This document shows positions 1 through 5,681 of a stretch of 6,034 nt of DNA, one piece after another. How positions within the stretch are numbered: position 1 is the first letter of the stretch; every line of letters begins with the position of its first letter. Position numbers and translations under genes: made by a program. Below the pieces are notes generated by a model. That model made no database searches and was not told the origin of the DNA. It was given only the letters and a program-made list of their open reading frames with translations. Origin of the DNA: Gammaproteobacteria bacterium (GTDB lineage Bacteria > Pseudomonadota > Gammaproteobacteria > Methylococcales > Methylomonadaceae); NCBI GenBank assembly GCA_024511045.1, contig JANEMG010000163.1:1-6034 (forward strand). The letters are read 5' to 3'.

Positions 1-25
1 AAGTAACAAGTTTTTAATATCGAGA

Positions 26-55
26 AAAAATGAGGCGCTAACGCGCATTTTATTT
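26..55 (+). terminator. Weak terminator-like hairpin
   Basis: GCGC at 35-38 pairs with GCGC at 43-46 around a TAAC loop, and the flanking A-run (26-31) can pair with ATTTTA (47-52) if GAG at 32-34 is bulged. The 3' side runs into a T-rich tract. It could end transcription of whatever lies upstream of the window. The GC stem is only four pairs, so this is a tentative call. Confidence 0.3.
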
Positions 56-210
56 ATATAATTCAATTTGATAGCTTAAGCCTTCGGCATTATCTACCCA
101 CAGATATCGCTGAGGAGGCAGGAAAACAAGGCTTGGCTGATGACTGGAGTGCGGCATGCAGCAGGATTGCAGGCGTATGGACTGGGAGGCAAAAAATTCT
201 TTATTTACTA

Positions 211-239
211 TTAGTCATCGACGACCATTATGTTAGGCT
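211..239 (+). promoter_or_regulatory. Candidate hfq promoter
   Basis: TTAGTC at 211-216 and TAGGCT at 234-239 are separated by 17 bases, with TG at 231-232 in the extended -10 position. An overlapping alternative -10 is TATAAC at 239-244. It lies about 35 bases before the hfq start. The boxes match the sigma-70 consensus only partly, so placement is a guess based on spacing and location. Confidence 0.25.
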
Positions 240-272
240 ATAACCTCGATAAAAATAATAAGGAGAAAGCGG

Positions 273-512
273 ATGTCAAAAGGCCAGAATTTACAGGATA
301 CTTTTTTGAATGCCCTGAGAAAAGAGCATACTCCGGTATCGATTTTTCTAATGAATGGCATTAAGCTGCAGGGACGAATAGACTCATTTGACCAATATGT
401 CATTATGCTGAAAAACACCATCAACCAGATGGTCTACAAGCATGCCATTTCCACCATTGTTCCCGGCAAGCCGGTGAAGCTTTTTCGTGAAAGTGAAGCA
501 AGCGATGAATAA
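273..512 (+). CDS. hfq: RNA chaperone Hfq
   Basis: Hfq is a hexameric Sm-like ring that binds small RNAs and mRNAs and promotes their pairing in the cytoplasm. The 79-residue protein has the whole Sm core: the N-terminal helix with KGQNLQD (3-9), Sm1 at about 20-53 containing NGIKLQG (28-34) and FDQYVIMLKN (39-48), and the Sm2 signature YKHAIST (55-61). Proximal-face residues Q8, K56 and H57 are present; Y42 stands where Escherichia coli has F42. The distal face has F25 where E. coli has Y25. The rim patch reads RKEH (16-19) rather than RRER. The C-terminal tail is short but ends in acidic residues (ESEASDE). AAGGAG at 260-265 lies seven bases before the ATG. hflX follows 32 bases after the stop, as in most relatives, so the two were probably co-transcribed. 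Identification is secure. Confidence 0.98.
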   Translation: MSKGQNLQDTFLNALRKEHTPVSIFLMNGIKLQGRIDSFDQYVIMLKNTINQMVYKHAISTIVPGKPVKLFRESEASDE

Positions 513-544
513 CCCCTTTTTTCTGTTTTCTGTGGTGAATCTTA

Positions 545-1778
545 TTGTTTGAGCGACCCGATGCGGGTGAACGGGCAATTCTGGTTCACCTGACTCTGCG
601 GGCAGGCCAGGAAGACCTGCTGGAATTGCGGGAATTGACGAAATCTGCTGGCGCGGAGCCGGTTTTTACATTAACCGGCAGCCGCATCACACCCGACCCC
701 AAGTATTTCATTGGCAGCGGCAAACTGGAGGAATTACAGCATGCCGTGTCTGAACAGATTTCCCCGAGCCAGGAACGCAATCTGGAAAAGGCACTGTCTG
801 TCCGGGTTGTCGACCGGAATGGCCTGATCCTGGATATTTTTGCCCAGCGCGCCCAGACTTTCGAAGGCAAGTTGCAGGTGGAGCTGGCACAACTGCGCCA
901 CCTGTCCACCCGCCTGGTACGCGGCTGGACGCATCTGGAAAGACAAAAGGGCGGCATCGGTTTGCGCGGTCCCGGCGAGACGCAGCTGGAAACCGATCGT
1001 CGGCTGCTGGGCATACGCATCAAGCAAATTCAGCATCGCCTGGAAAAAGTGGCCAGGCAGCGTCATCAGGGCCGGAGGAAACGCAAAAAAGCGGATCTGG
1101 CATCGATTTCCCTAGTTGGTTATACCAATGCCGGAAAATCCACGTTGTTCAACAAGTTGACCGGCGCCGACTGTTATGCTGCCAATCAGCTGTTCGCCAC
1201 GCTGGATCCGACATTGCGCCGCTGCCGGTTGAGCAACGGTTCGGAAATCGTGCTTGCCGATACTGTCGGCTTCATTCGCCATCTGCCCCACGAACTCGTC
1301 GCAGCTTTCCGGTCGACGCTGCAGGAAGCCAGTGAAGCGAATCTGCTGCTGCATGTCATCGATGCCAATGCCGAGGATCGCGACGACACGATTTTTCAGG
1401 TCGAACAGATATTACAGGAAATCGGCGCCGATAAAATCAGGCAGTTGCAGGTGTACAATAAATCGATTTGCTGCCGGACATGGCGCCGAGGATCGACCGT
1501 GACGAAGATGGCAGGCCGGTACGGGTCTGGCTATCTGCCCAGCGCGGTGACGGTCTGGATTTGCTGGTGCAGGCCCTGACCGAGCTGTTTTCCAGCAACA
1601 TGGTCAGGAAGCTGTGTCATTTGCTGCCTTCGCAGGGCGCATCAGGGCGCAGCTGTTCGATCATGCTCGCATCATCACGGAAGAAAACAATGCCACGGGG
1701 GGCTGGAAGCTGGCCATTGAAATCGACAGAAAGCATCTGGGACTGTTGGAATCCGTCGTTCATGAAGAAATTCATTGA
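545..1778 (+). pseudogene. hflX: Frameshifted HflX ribosome-splitting GTPase
   Basis: HflX is a translational GTPase that binds the 50S subunit and splits stalled ribosomes, especially after heat stress. The start is TTG at 545: an in-frame stop lies at 536-538, GGTGA (534-538) serves as ribosome binding site, and MFERPDAGERAILVHL matches the family N-terminus. The 545 frame encodes the N-terminal domain, the RGPGETQLETDRR linker (141-153), G1 GYTNAGKST (192-200), TLDPT (219-223) and G3 DTVGF (239-243). It then leaves the family at residues 305-306 (NK of NKID), adds 38 unrelated residues and stops at 1577-1579. The ID and the following RIDRDEDGRPVRVWLSAQ continue in a second frame from 1462. 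A second shift near 1635-1638 moves the C-terminal part (RIRAQLFDHARIITEENN onwards) to a third frame, ending at TGA 1776-1778. Each break is explained by one missing base. About 11-12 residues are also absent between residues 71 and 72. Sequencing error is the main alternative to true decay. Confidence 0.9.
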
Positions 1779-1822
1779 CGCGCCGAAACGACGCAATTCC
1801 GGCTTTCAGCAGGGCAAGCGAC

Positions 1823-1830
1823 GATTTCTG
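1823..1830. repeat. Left target-site duplication
   Basis: GATTTCTG directly precedes the miniature element and is repeated exactly at 1975-1982. The identity extends two bases leftwards (ACGATTTCTG at 1821-1830 and 1973-1982), but on the right side the AC also belongs to the inverted repeat, so eight bases is the most economical duplication length. Confidence 0.75.
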
Positions 1831-1839
1831 GTAACTACT

Positions 1840-1869
1840 CACCCATAGTAAAACAAGCCCCTATGGGTG
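1840..1869. repeat. 9-bp perfect hairpin within the element
   Basis: CACCCATAG (1840-1848) is perfectly complementary to CTATGGGTG (1861-1869) with a 12-base loop. The right arm can instead pair with TACCCATAGGGG near 1950-1961, so the two structures are mutually exclusive. Confidence 0.75.
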
Positions 1870-1886
1870 GTCTGTGGAGGAAGTGT

Positions 1887-1906
1887 CTTTGGCAGGGATG
1901 CCAAAG
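1887..1906. repeat. GGGA-loop hairpin within the element
   Basis: CTTTGGCA (1887-1894) and TGCCAAAG (1899-1906) form a perfect 8-bp stem closed by a GGGA loop. A smaller hairpin, TACA-GGGA-TGTA at 1914-1925, repeats the same loop. The repeated loop suggests a conserved recognition or folding unit rather than chance. Confidence 0.7.
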
Positions 1907-1974
1907 TCAAGCCTACAGGGATGTATTCACGGCGTCTTTCGAAGCAGACTACCCATAGGGGTCCGAGTGGTTAC

Positions 1975-1982
1975 GATTTCTG
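1975..1982. repeat. Right target-site duplication
   Basis: GATTTCTG follows the element and matches 1823-1830 exactly. Joining the flanks with one copy removed gives a continuous pre-insertion sequence, as expected of a simple transposition event. Confidence 0.75.
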
Positions 1983-2077
1983 TTTTTTCTGATCATCATC
2001 CCAACTGCCTGCCTCGCACGAGCATGAAGGTGCATTCCATAACCCCGTAAAATGTCGTAGAGTTCAGTCTTTCCCTG

Positions 2078-2108
2078 AAAAACAGGTTTGTACAAAACTG
2101 GTTTTTTT
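2078..2108. terminator. Palindrome with T-run, possible bidirectional terminator
   Basis: AAAAACAGGTTTGT (2078-2091) pairs with ACAAAACTGGTTTT (2092-2105) at 12 of 14 positions, centred on TTTGTACAAA. A run of seven T (2102-2108) ends the right side and the A-run on the left gives a T-run on the other strand. This could be the terminator of the old hfq-hflX transcript. The stem is AT-rich and must open at least four bases for a loop, so strength is uncertain. Confidence 0.4.
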
Positions 2109-2125
2109 AGGATAATCCTCTTTTC

Positions 2126-2157
2126 ATTCATCATGGAATGATGAATTGTTATACAAT
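2126..2157. promoter_or_regulatory. Twin dyads over a -10-like sequence
   Basis: ATTCATCAT (2126-2134), loop GGA, ATGATGAAT (2138-2146) is a perfect 9-bp inverted repeat. A second dyad, ATTGT (2145-2149) and ACAAT (2153-2157), follows and contains TACAAT (2152-2157), which resembles a -10 box. No good -35 box lies 16-18 bases upstream, although the first dyad occupies that place. It could be an operator over a promoter or a structured RNA. No regulator is identifiable. Confidence 0.35.
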
Positions 2158-2238
2158 ATAGAGTTCCTTCGCTCTGATGGATGACTGTATGGCGTGCTGC
2201 GCTTTCCGCGCAAACCGATCGACAATCGGCCGGCCAGA

Positions 2239-2266
2239 TCCACATGCAGGGCAAATAGAGTATGAT
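2239..2266 (+). promoter_or_regulatory. Candidate hflK promoter
   Basis: TCCACA (2239-2244) and TATGAT (2261-2266) are 16 bases apart and match the sigma-70 boxes at four and five of six positions. Transcription would start about 65 bases before the hflK ATG. A separate promoter would be useful here because hflX is broken and the gap is long. Confidence 0.35.
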
Positions 2267-2300
2267 GCTGTTTCCCATGGAGTGGCTGGCAGCGGTCTGT

Positions 2301-2328
2301 TAATAATCAACTGGTAATAATCAACTGG
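2301..2328 (+). repeat. Perfect 14-bp tandem repeat before hflK
   Basis: TAATAATCAACTGG occurs twice head to tail (2301-2314 and 2315-2328). The second copy ends with the GG of the GGAG ribosome binding site (2327-2330), eight bases before the hflK ATG. The first copy ends in GG without the following AG, so it looks like an upstream duplication of the leader. Confidence 0.9.
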
Positions 2329-2338
2329 AGCAACAAGA

Positions 2339-3532
2339 ATGTCCTGGAACGAACCTGGCGACGATAAAAAAGATCCCTGGAGTGGGCGAGATAAAGATCC
2401 CAACGGTCCACCTGACCTGGATGAAGCGATACGCACATTGCAGGAAAAACTGGGCGGTATTTTTGGCGGCGGTAAAAGCGGCGGCACGGGTGATACCGGT
2501 GGATCCTTCAGAGGTCTGGGCTTCCTGGCATTGGGCGCCATCGTCCTGTGGCTGTTGAGCGGCTTCTATATCGTCGACGAAGGCAACCGCGGTGTGGAAA
2601 CGCGTTTTGGCAGATATGTCACGACCACCCAGCCGGGTTTGAACTGGCATTTTCCCGCCCCCATCGAACAGGTGGATGTGGTTAATATTTCCCAGCAGCG
2701 TATTCTGGAGGTCGGCTATCGTTCCGGAGGCCGGCAGCAGGCGCTGGGTTCCGTGCCCAGGGAGGCGCTGATGTTGACCAAGGATGAAAATATCATCGAT
2801 GTGCGCATCGCCGTGCAATACAAGGTCAAGGACGCCAAGGATTTTCTGTTCAACGTGAGAAATCCCGCCGCCACCCTGAAGCAGGTGACGGAAAGCGTCG
2901 AACGCGGCGTCATCGGCCAAAGCACCATGGACTTCGTTTTGACCGAAGGGCGCAGTGAGATTGTTGCGCAAATGGAAAAAGAAATTCAGGAAATCATGGA
3001 TTCCTATGATTCCGGCATCGTCGTAACCAGCGTCAACTTGCAGGATGCGCAGCCTCCCGAGCAGGTTCAGGGCGCCTTCGAAGATGCCATCAAGGCGCGG
3101 GAAGACCAGCAGCGCCTGATCAACGAAGCCGAGGCCTATGCCAATGGCGTGGTGCCCATCGCACGTGGTAATGCGGCCCGTCTGATTCAGGAAGCCGAGG
3201 GCTACAAGGCGAAAGTGGTTGCCAGTGCCGAAGGTGAGGGAAAACGTTTCCTCTCCCTGTTGACCGAATATAAAAAAGCGCCTGAAGTGACCCGCACCCG
3301 TCTCTATATCGATGCCATGGAATCGGTGTTGAGCAAGACCAAAACAGTGATGGTGGATGTCAAAGGCAGCAACAATCTGCTCTATCTGCCGCTGGATCAA
3401 CTGGTCCGTCAGGAGCAATTCCAGAAAACATTGAACAAATCGCAAAGCAGACCGCTGCAGACCCAGCAGAGAAGGGCGCCGCAACAGTCTTTGCGGACTT
3501 CGAATCGCGGTCGCGATGTAAGGGGACGCTGA
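2339..3532 (+). CDS. hflK: FtsH-associated membrane protein HflK
   Basis: HflK and HflC assemble into a large inner-membrane SPFH-family cage that surrounds FtsH and modulates its access to membrane substrates. The 397-residue protein starts MSWNEPG, close to the usual HflK opening. A Pro/Gly-rich cytoplasmic leader with the PPDLDE motif (24-29) and GGIFGGGKSGG (39-49) precedes one membrane helix at about 58-78. The SPFH domain follows (about 79-250, including GLNWHFPAPIEQV at 100-112 and LTEGRSEI at 201-208). A long helical, charged region (about 245-330) and the conserved LLYLPLDQL (347-355) come next, ending in a basic Gln/Arg-rich tail. The ATG is chosen because GGAG lies eight bases upstream and the homologous N-terminus begins there. 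The tail is shorter than in E. coli, where HflK is somewhat longer. Despite the historical name it is not a protease. The stop overlaps the hflC start. Confidence 0.97.
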   Translation: MSWNEPGDDKKDPWSGRDKDPNGPPDLDEAIRTLQEKLGGIFGGGKSGGTGDTGGSFRGLGFLALGAIVLWLLSGFYIVDEGNRGVETRFGRYVTTTQPGLNWHFPAPIEQVDVVNISQQRILEVGYRSGGRQQALGSVPREALMLTKDENIIDVRIAVQYKVKDAKDFLFNVRNPAATLKQVTESVERGVIGQSTMDFVLTEGRSEIVAQMEKEIQEIMDSYDSGIVVTSVNLQDAQPPEQVQGAFEDAIKAREDQQRLINEAEAYANGVVPIARGNAARLIQEAEGYKAKVVASAEGEGKRFLSLLTEYKKAPEVTRTRLYIDAMESVLSKTKTVMVDVKGSNNLLYLPLDQLVRQEQFQKTLNKSQSRPLQTQQRRAPQQSLRTSNRGRDVRGR

Positions 3533-4389
3533 TGACACCGAATAAAATTCTAATAGCCGTTGCTGCTGTCCTGATCCTGGGGATGATGAGCATATTTACC
3601 GTCAGTGAAACGGAACTGGCGATCAAGTTCCGACTCGGTGAAATCATCAAGTCCGATTTCAAGCCGGGCCTGCATTTCAAGACACCGTTCATCAATAATG
3701 TCAGAAAATTCGACAAACGCATCCTGACCCTGGATGCCAAGCCGGAGCGTTTTCTGACCGCGGAAAAAAAGAATGTCATCGTCGATTCCTTCGTCAAATG
3801 GCGGATCGGGGATGTCAATACTTTCTATACTGCCGTCGCCGGTGATGTCGACCAGGCCAATATCCGCCTGGATCAGATCATCAAGGATGCCTTCCGCAGC
3901 GAGTTCAGCAAGCGCAAGATCAAGCAGCTGGTCTCCACCGACCGCAGCAAGATCCGCCAGGCACTGATCGAAAACACTTCCAAGGTCGCTGCCGATCTGG
4001 GCATCAAGATTGTCGACGTGCAGGTTAAGCGCATCGACTTGCCTTCCGAGGTCAGCCATTCGGTGTACCGCAGGATGGAAGCGGAGCGGGAAAGAGTGGC
4101 CCGGGAATTCCGTTCCCAGGGCGCTGAGGCTGCCGAGCGTATCCGTGCCGATGCCGACAAGCAGCGCGAGATCATAATGGCGGATGCCTACAACAAGGCC
4201 GAGGTGCTGCGTGGTGAGGGTGATGCCAAGGCTGCCGAAACCTATGCCAGGGCGTTCAACAGGGATATCGAATTCTTTACCTTTTACCGCAGTCTGAACG
4301 CCTATAAAAAAACCTTCGACAGTTCCCGCGACATGATCGTTCTGGAGCCGGATTCTGATTTCTTTCAATACTTCAAGAAGGAGAAATAG
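3532..4389 (+). CDS. hflC: FtsH-associated membrane protein HflC
   Basis: HflC is the partner of HflK; the two alternate in the wall of the membrane cage around FtsH. The 285-residue protein has a short cytoplasmic N-terminus, one membrane helix at about 5-23, then the SPFH domain (about 24-185) with the family blocks PGLHFKTPF (45-53), LDAKPERFLT (68-77) and VKRIDLPSEV (165-174). RMEAERERVAREFRSQGAEAAE (181-202) begins the long coiled helix, and the C-terminal part contains DIEFFTFYRSLNAY (245-258), typical of HflC. The length is slightly below that of E. coli. The start is coupled: TGATG, with the hflK stop and hflC ATG sharing A3532, and AGGGGA at 3521-3526 as ribosome binding site. This favours balanced production of the two subunits. 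The stop codon lies inside a strong hairpin (4380-4405). Confidence 0.98.
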   Translation: MTPNKILIAVAAVLILGMMSIFTVSETELAIKFRLGEIIKSDFKPGLHFKTPFINNVRKFDKRILTLDAKPERFLTAEKKNVIVDSFVKWRIGDVNTFYTAVAGDVDQANIRLDQIIKDAFRSEFSKRKIKQLVSTDRSKIRQALIENTSKVAADLGIKIVDVQVKRIDLPSEVSHSVYRRMEAERERVAREFRSQGAEAAERIRADADKQREIIMADAYNKAEVLRGEGDAKAAETYARAFNRDIEFFTFYRSLNAYKKTFDSSRDMIVLEPDSDFFQYFKKEK

Positions 4390-4405
4390 CGATCCGCTAT
4401 TCTCC
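4380..4405 (+). other. Strong hairpin across the hflC stop codon
   Basis: GGAGAAATAGCG (4380-4391) pairs with CGCTATTCTCC (4395-4405) in 11 base pairs with a single bulged A at 4386 and an ATC loop. It includes the TAG stop. No T-run follows, so it is not itself an intrinsic terminator. It might protect the hflKC mRNA 3' end from exonucleases or influence termination just downstream. Confidence 0.65.
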
Positions 4406-4431
4406 GGAAAAGAAGGTTTTGAGCTGGCTGT

Positions 4432-4462
4432 AAACGCTCCGTCCCGGCGGGGCGTTTTGTTT
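4432..4462 (+). terminator. Intrinsic terminator between hflC and hisZ
   Basis: AAACGCTCCG (4432-4441) and CGGGGCGTTT (4448-4457) form a 10-bp stem with one G-U pair around the loop TCCCGG, followed by a T-rich tract (TTTTGTTT, 4455-4462, overlapping the end of the stem). This is the best terminator in the window. It ends only 19 bases before the hisZ ATG, so hisZ-purA depends on read-through or on a promoter I cannot identify. Confidence 0.8.
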
Positions 4463-4481
4463 GAGAGGAACAGAAAGTTAC

Positions 4482-5669
4482 ATGTTACAGAGAGATCCCT
4501 GGTTGCTGCCCGATGGCATCGAAGAGGTTTTGCCGGATGACGCCAGGCATCTGGAAAGGCTGCGCCGTCTTCTGCTGGACGTATTCGCCAGTTGGGGCTA
4601 CCAGTATGTCATCCCGCCATTCATCGATTATCTGGATTCACTGCTGACCGGCTCTGGCCACGATCTCGATCTGCAGACATTCAAGTTGACCGATCAGCTG
4701 ACCGGTGAATTGCTGGGTATCCGTGCGGATATGACGCCGCAGGTCGCCAGGATCGATGTGCATCATTTACGCAGTACCGGGCCGACCAGATTGTGCTATG
4801 TCGGGACCATTCTGCATACCCGCGGCAATCACCTGGAAAAAACCAGAAGCCCGATGCAGATCGGTGCGGAGCTGTACGGTCATACCGGTATCGAGAGCAA
4901 CATGGAAAGCATTATGTTGATGCTGGAAATGCTGGCCATGACGGGCCTGGAAGACGTACATCTGGATTTGGGGCACGTCGGCATATACCGGGGTCTATCC
5001 GTTCAGGCGGGTTTGTCTGCGCAGCAGGAGGCGGTTTTGTTCGATGTGCTGCAGCGCAAGGCCAACCCTGAGCTCGCTGATCTGCTGGAAAGCTTCGCGA
5101 TCGATCCGTCCAGTGAGAACATGCTGCTGAAGTTGCCCGAGTTGAACGGCGGCAGGGAGGTTCTTGATGAAGCACAGAAGCTGTTATCAGGAGCGGATGA
5201 ACAGGTGCAAAAGGCCCTGACCGATCTGTTTTATCTGGCAGAAAAGCTGGGTGCGGCATTCCCCGCTTTGCCGATCAGCTTCGATCTGGCAGAACTTCGC
5301 GGTTATCATTATCATACCGGAATCGTGTTTGCCGCTTTTACCCCCGCTCTGGGCAGGGAAATCGCGCGCGGCGGCCGCTACGACAATATCGGATCGGTAT
5401 TCGGCAGCGGTCGTCCGGCGACGGGATTCAGTGCAGATCTGAAATGCCTGTCGGCACTGGCCAAAAAGAACACTCAGGAGGATGCCCGGGAAAAAATATT
5501 CGCCCCTGCGGTGGACGATGCAGACCTGTCGGAAACGATCAGGGATTTGCGCGCCAGCGGCAGGGTCGTCATCCAGCAGCTGCCAGGACAGACAGGAGGT
5601 GCAGAGGAGTCAGGTTGTACTGCACAGTTGGTCAGAGAAGCCCGGCAGTGGGTCGTTGCACCATTATAG
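4482..5669 (+). CDS. hisZ: ATP phosphoribosyltransferase regulatory subunit HisZ
   Basis: HisZ is a catalytically inactive relative of histidyl-tRNA synthetase that binds the short form of HisG, activating ATP phosphoribosyl transfer and mediating histidine feedback in the first step of histidine synthesis. The 395-residue product has the class II synthetase core: PPFIDYLDSLL (45-55), LLGIRADMTPQVARI (77-91), the motif 2 region RLCYVGTILHTR (103-114) with QIGAELYG (126-133), the altered histidine motif ELRGYHYHTGIVF (271-283) and RGGRYD (296-301) before GFSADL (315-320). It lacks the C-terminal anticodon-binding domain of true HisS, which supports HisZ. The ATG at 4482 is preferred over a TTG at 4461 because the family begins near RDPWLLPDGIEEVLP and the TTG lies in the terminator T-tract. 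AGAG and AGGA elements at 4464-4469 are rather far (about 12 bases), with AGAAAG nearer. HisG is not in the window; a short-form HisG elsewhere is predicted. Confidence 0.95.
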   Translation: MLQRDPWLLPDGIEEVLPDDARHLERLRRLLLDVFASWGYQYVIPPFIDYLDSLLTGSGHDLDLQTFKLTDQLTGELLGIRADMTPQVARIDVHHLRSTGPTRLCYVGTILHTRGNHLEKTRSPMQIGAELYGHTGIESNMESIMLMLEMLAMTGLEDVHLDLGHVGIYRGLSVQAGLSAQQEAVLFDVLQRKANPELADLLESFAIDPSSENMLLKLPELNGGREVLDEAQKLLSGADEQVQKALTDLFYLAEKLGAAFPALPISFDLAELRGYHYHTGIVFAAFTPALGREIARGGRYDNIGSVFGSGRPATGFSADLKCLSALAKKNTQEDAREKIFAPAVDDADLSETIRDLRASGRVVIQQLPGQTGGAEESGCTAQLVREARQWVVAPL

Positions 5670-5681
5670 ATTGGGAAGAAA

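Larger units (their letters stand above)
1..272. other. Upstream non-coding region before hfq
   Basis: No gene could be recognised in this AT-rich stretch. One frame is open from the window edge to a stop at 59-61, but the 19 residues it gives match nothing I know, and another frame closes at 4-6. In many relatives miaA or der lies directly upstream of hfq; neither their C-terminal ends nor any long frame is seen here. The visible contents are a weak terminator-like hairpin near 35-51 and possible promoter elements at 68-96 and 211-239, all low confidence. Confidence 0.5.
1831..1974. mobile_element. 144-bp MITE-like element
   Basis: The element has 10-bp terminal inverted repeats: GTAACTACTC (1831-1840), and at 1965-1974 the reverse complement of GTAACCACTC, a 9/10 match. 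It is flanked by exact 8-bp direct repeats of GATTTCTG. A second inverted pair lies inside: CCCCTATGGGTGGTCTG (1858-1874) against 1945-1961, 16 of 17 bases. Two hairpins with GGGA loops sit in the centre: CTTTGGCA/TGCCAAAG (1887-1906) and TACA/TGTA (1914-1925). There is no coding capacity for a transposase, so it must have been mobilised in trans. Termini beginning GTAA with 8-bp duplications are what is known for IS66-family elements; that link is inference. The central hairpins also recall dispersed REP-like repeats of gammaproteobacteria. It lies 52 bases downstream of the hflX remnant, and its TAG at 1846-1848 closes the second hflX frame. Confidence 0.75.
1779..2338. other. Long hflX-hflK gap without a recognisable gene
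   Basis: These 560 bases replace what is usually a short junction. They contain, in order: a miniature inverted-repeat element, a palindrome followed by a T-run, a perfect 9-bp dyad followed by a 5-bp dyad, a candidate promoter and a 14-bp tandem repeat. A 109-codon minus-strand frame and a 46-codon plus-strand frame exist, but neither has a ribosome binding site or a recognisable product. I therefore treat the gap as regulatory and mobile-element sequence. Confidence 0.7.

Noticed and set aside
68..96. TTGATA-17-TATCTA as a second hfq promoter
   Set aside because: The -35 is good but the -10 matches only three of six positions and lacks the key final bases.
1451..1645. Programmed -1 frameshifting as the explanation for the broken hflX frames
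   Set aside because: Neither site has a standard X XXY YYZ slippery heptamer, two separate shifts would be needed, and I know of no programmed shift in this family.
1949..2278. A 109-codon minus-strand frame in the hflX-hflK gap
   Set aside because: It runs from a palindromic region into the miniature element, contains no recognisable domain and has no convincing ribosome binding site. A degraded gene fragment cannot be excluded.
2177..2317. A 46-codon plus-strand frame just before hflK
   Set aside because: No ribosome binding site precedes it, the composition is unlike a protein, and it ends within the tandem repeat.
2321..3538. A 405-codon open frame on the minus strand opposite hflK
   Set aside because: It mirrors the hflK coding frame almost end to end; hflK is clearly conserved, and the antisense translation resembles no family and has no ribosome binding site.
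3550..4368. A 272-codon minus-strand frame opposite hflC
   Set aside because: It is a shadow of the conserved hflC gene, produced by codon usage on the other strand.
4461..4481. TTG at 4461 as an upstream start for hisZ
   Set aside because: It lies in the T-tract of the terminator with no ribosome binding site, and the added residues do not match the family N-terminus.
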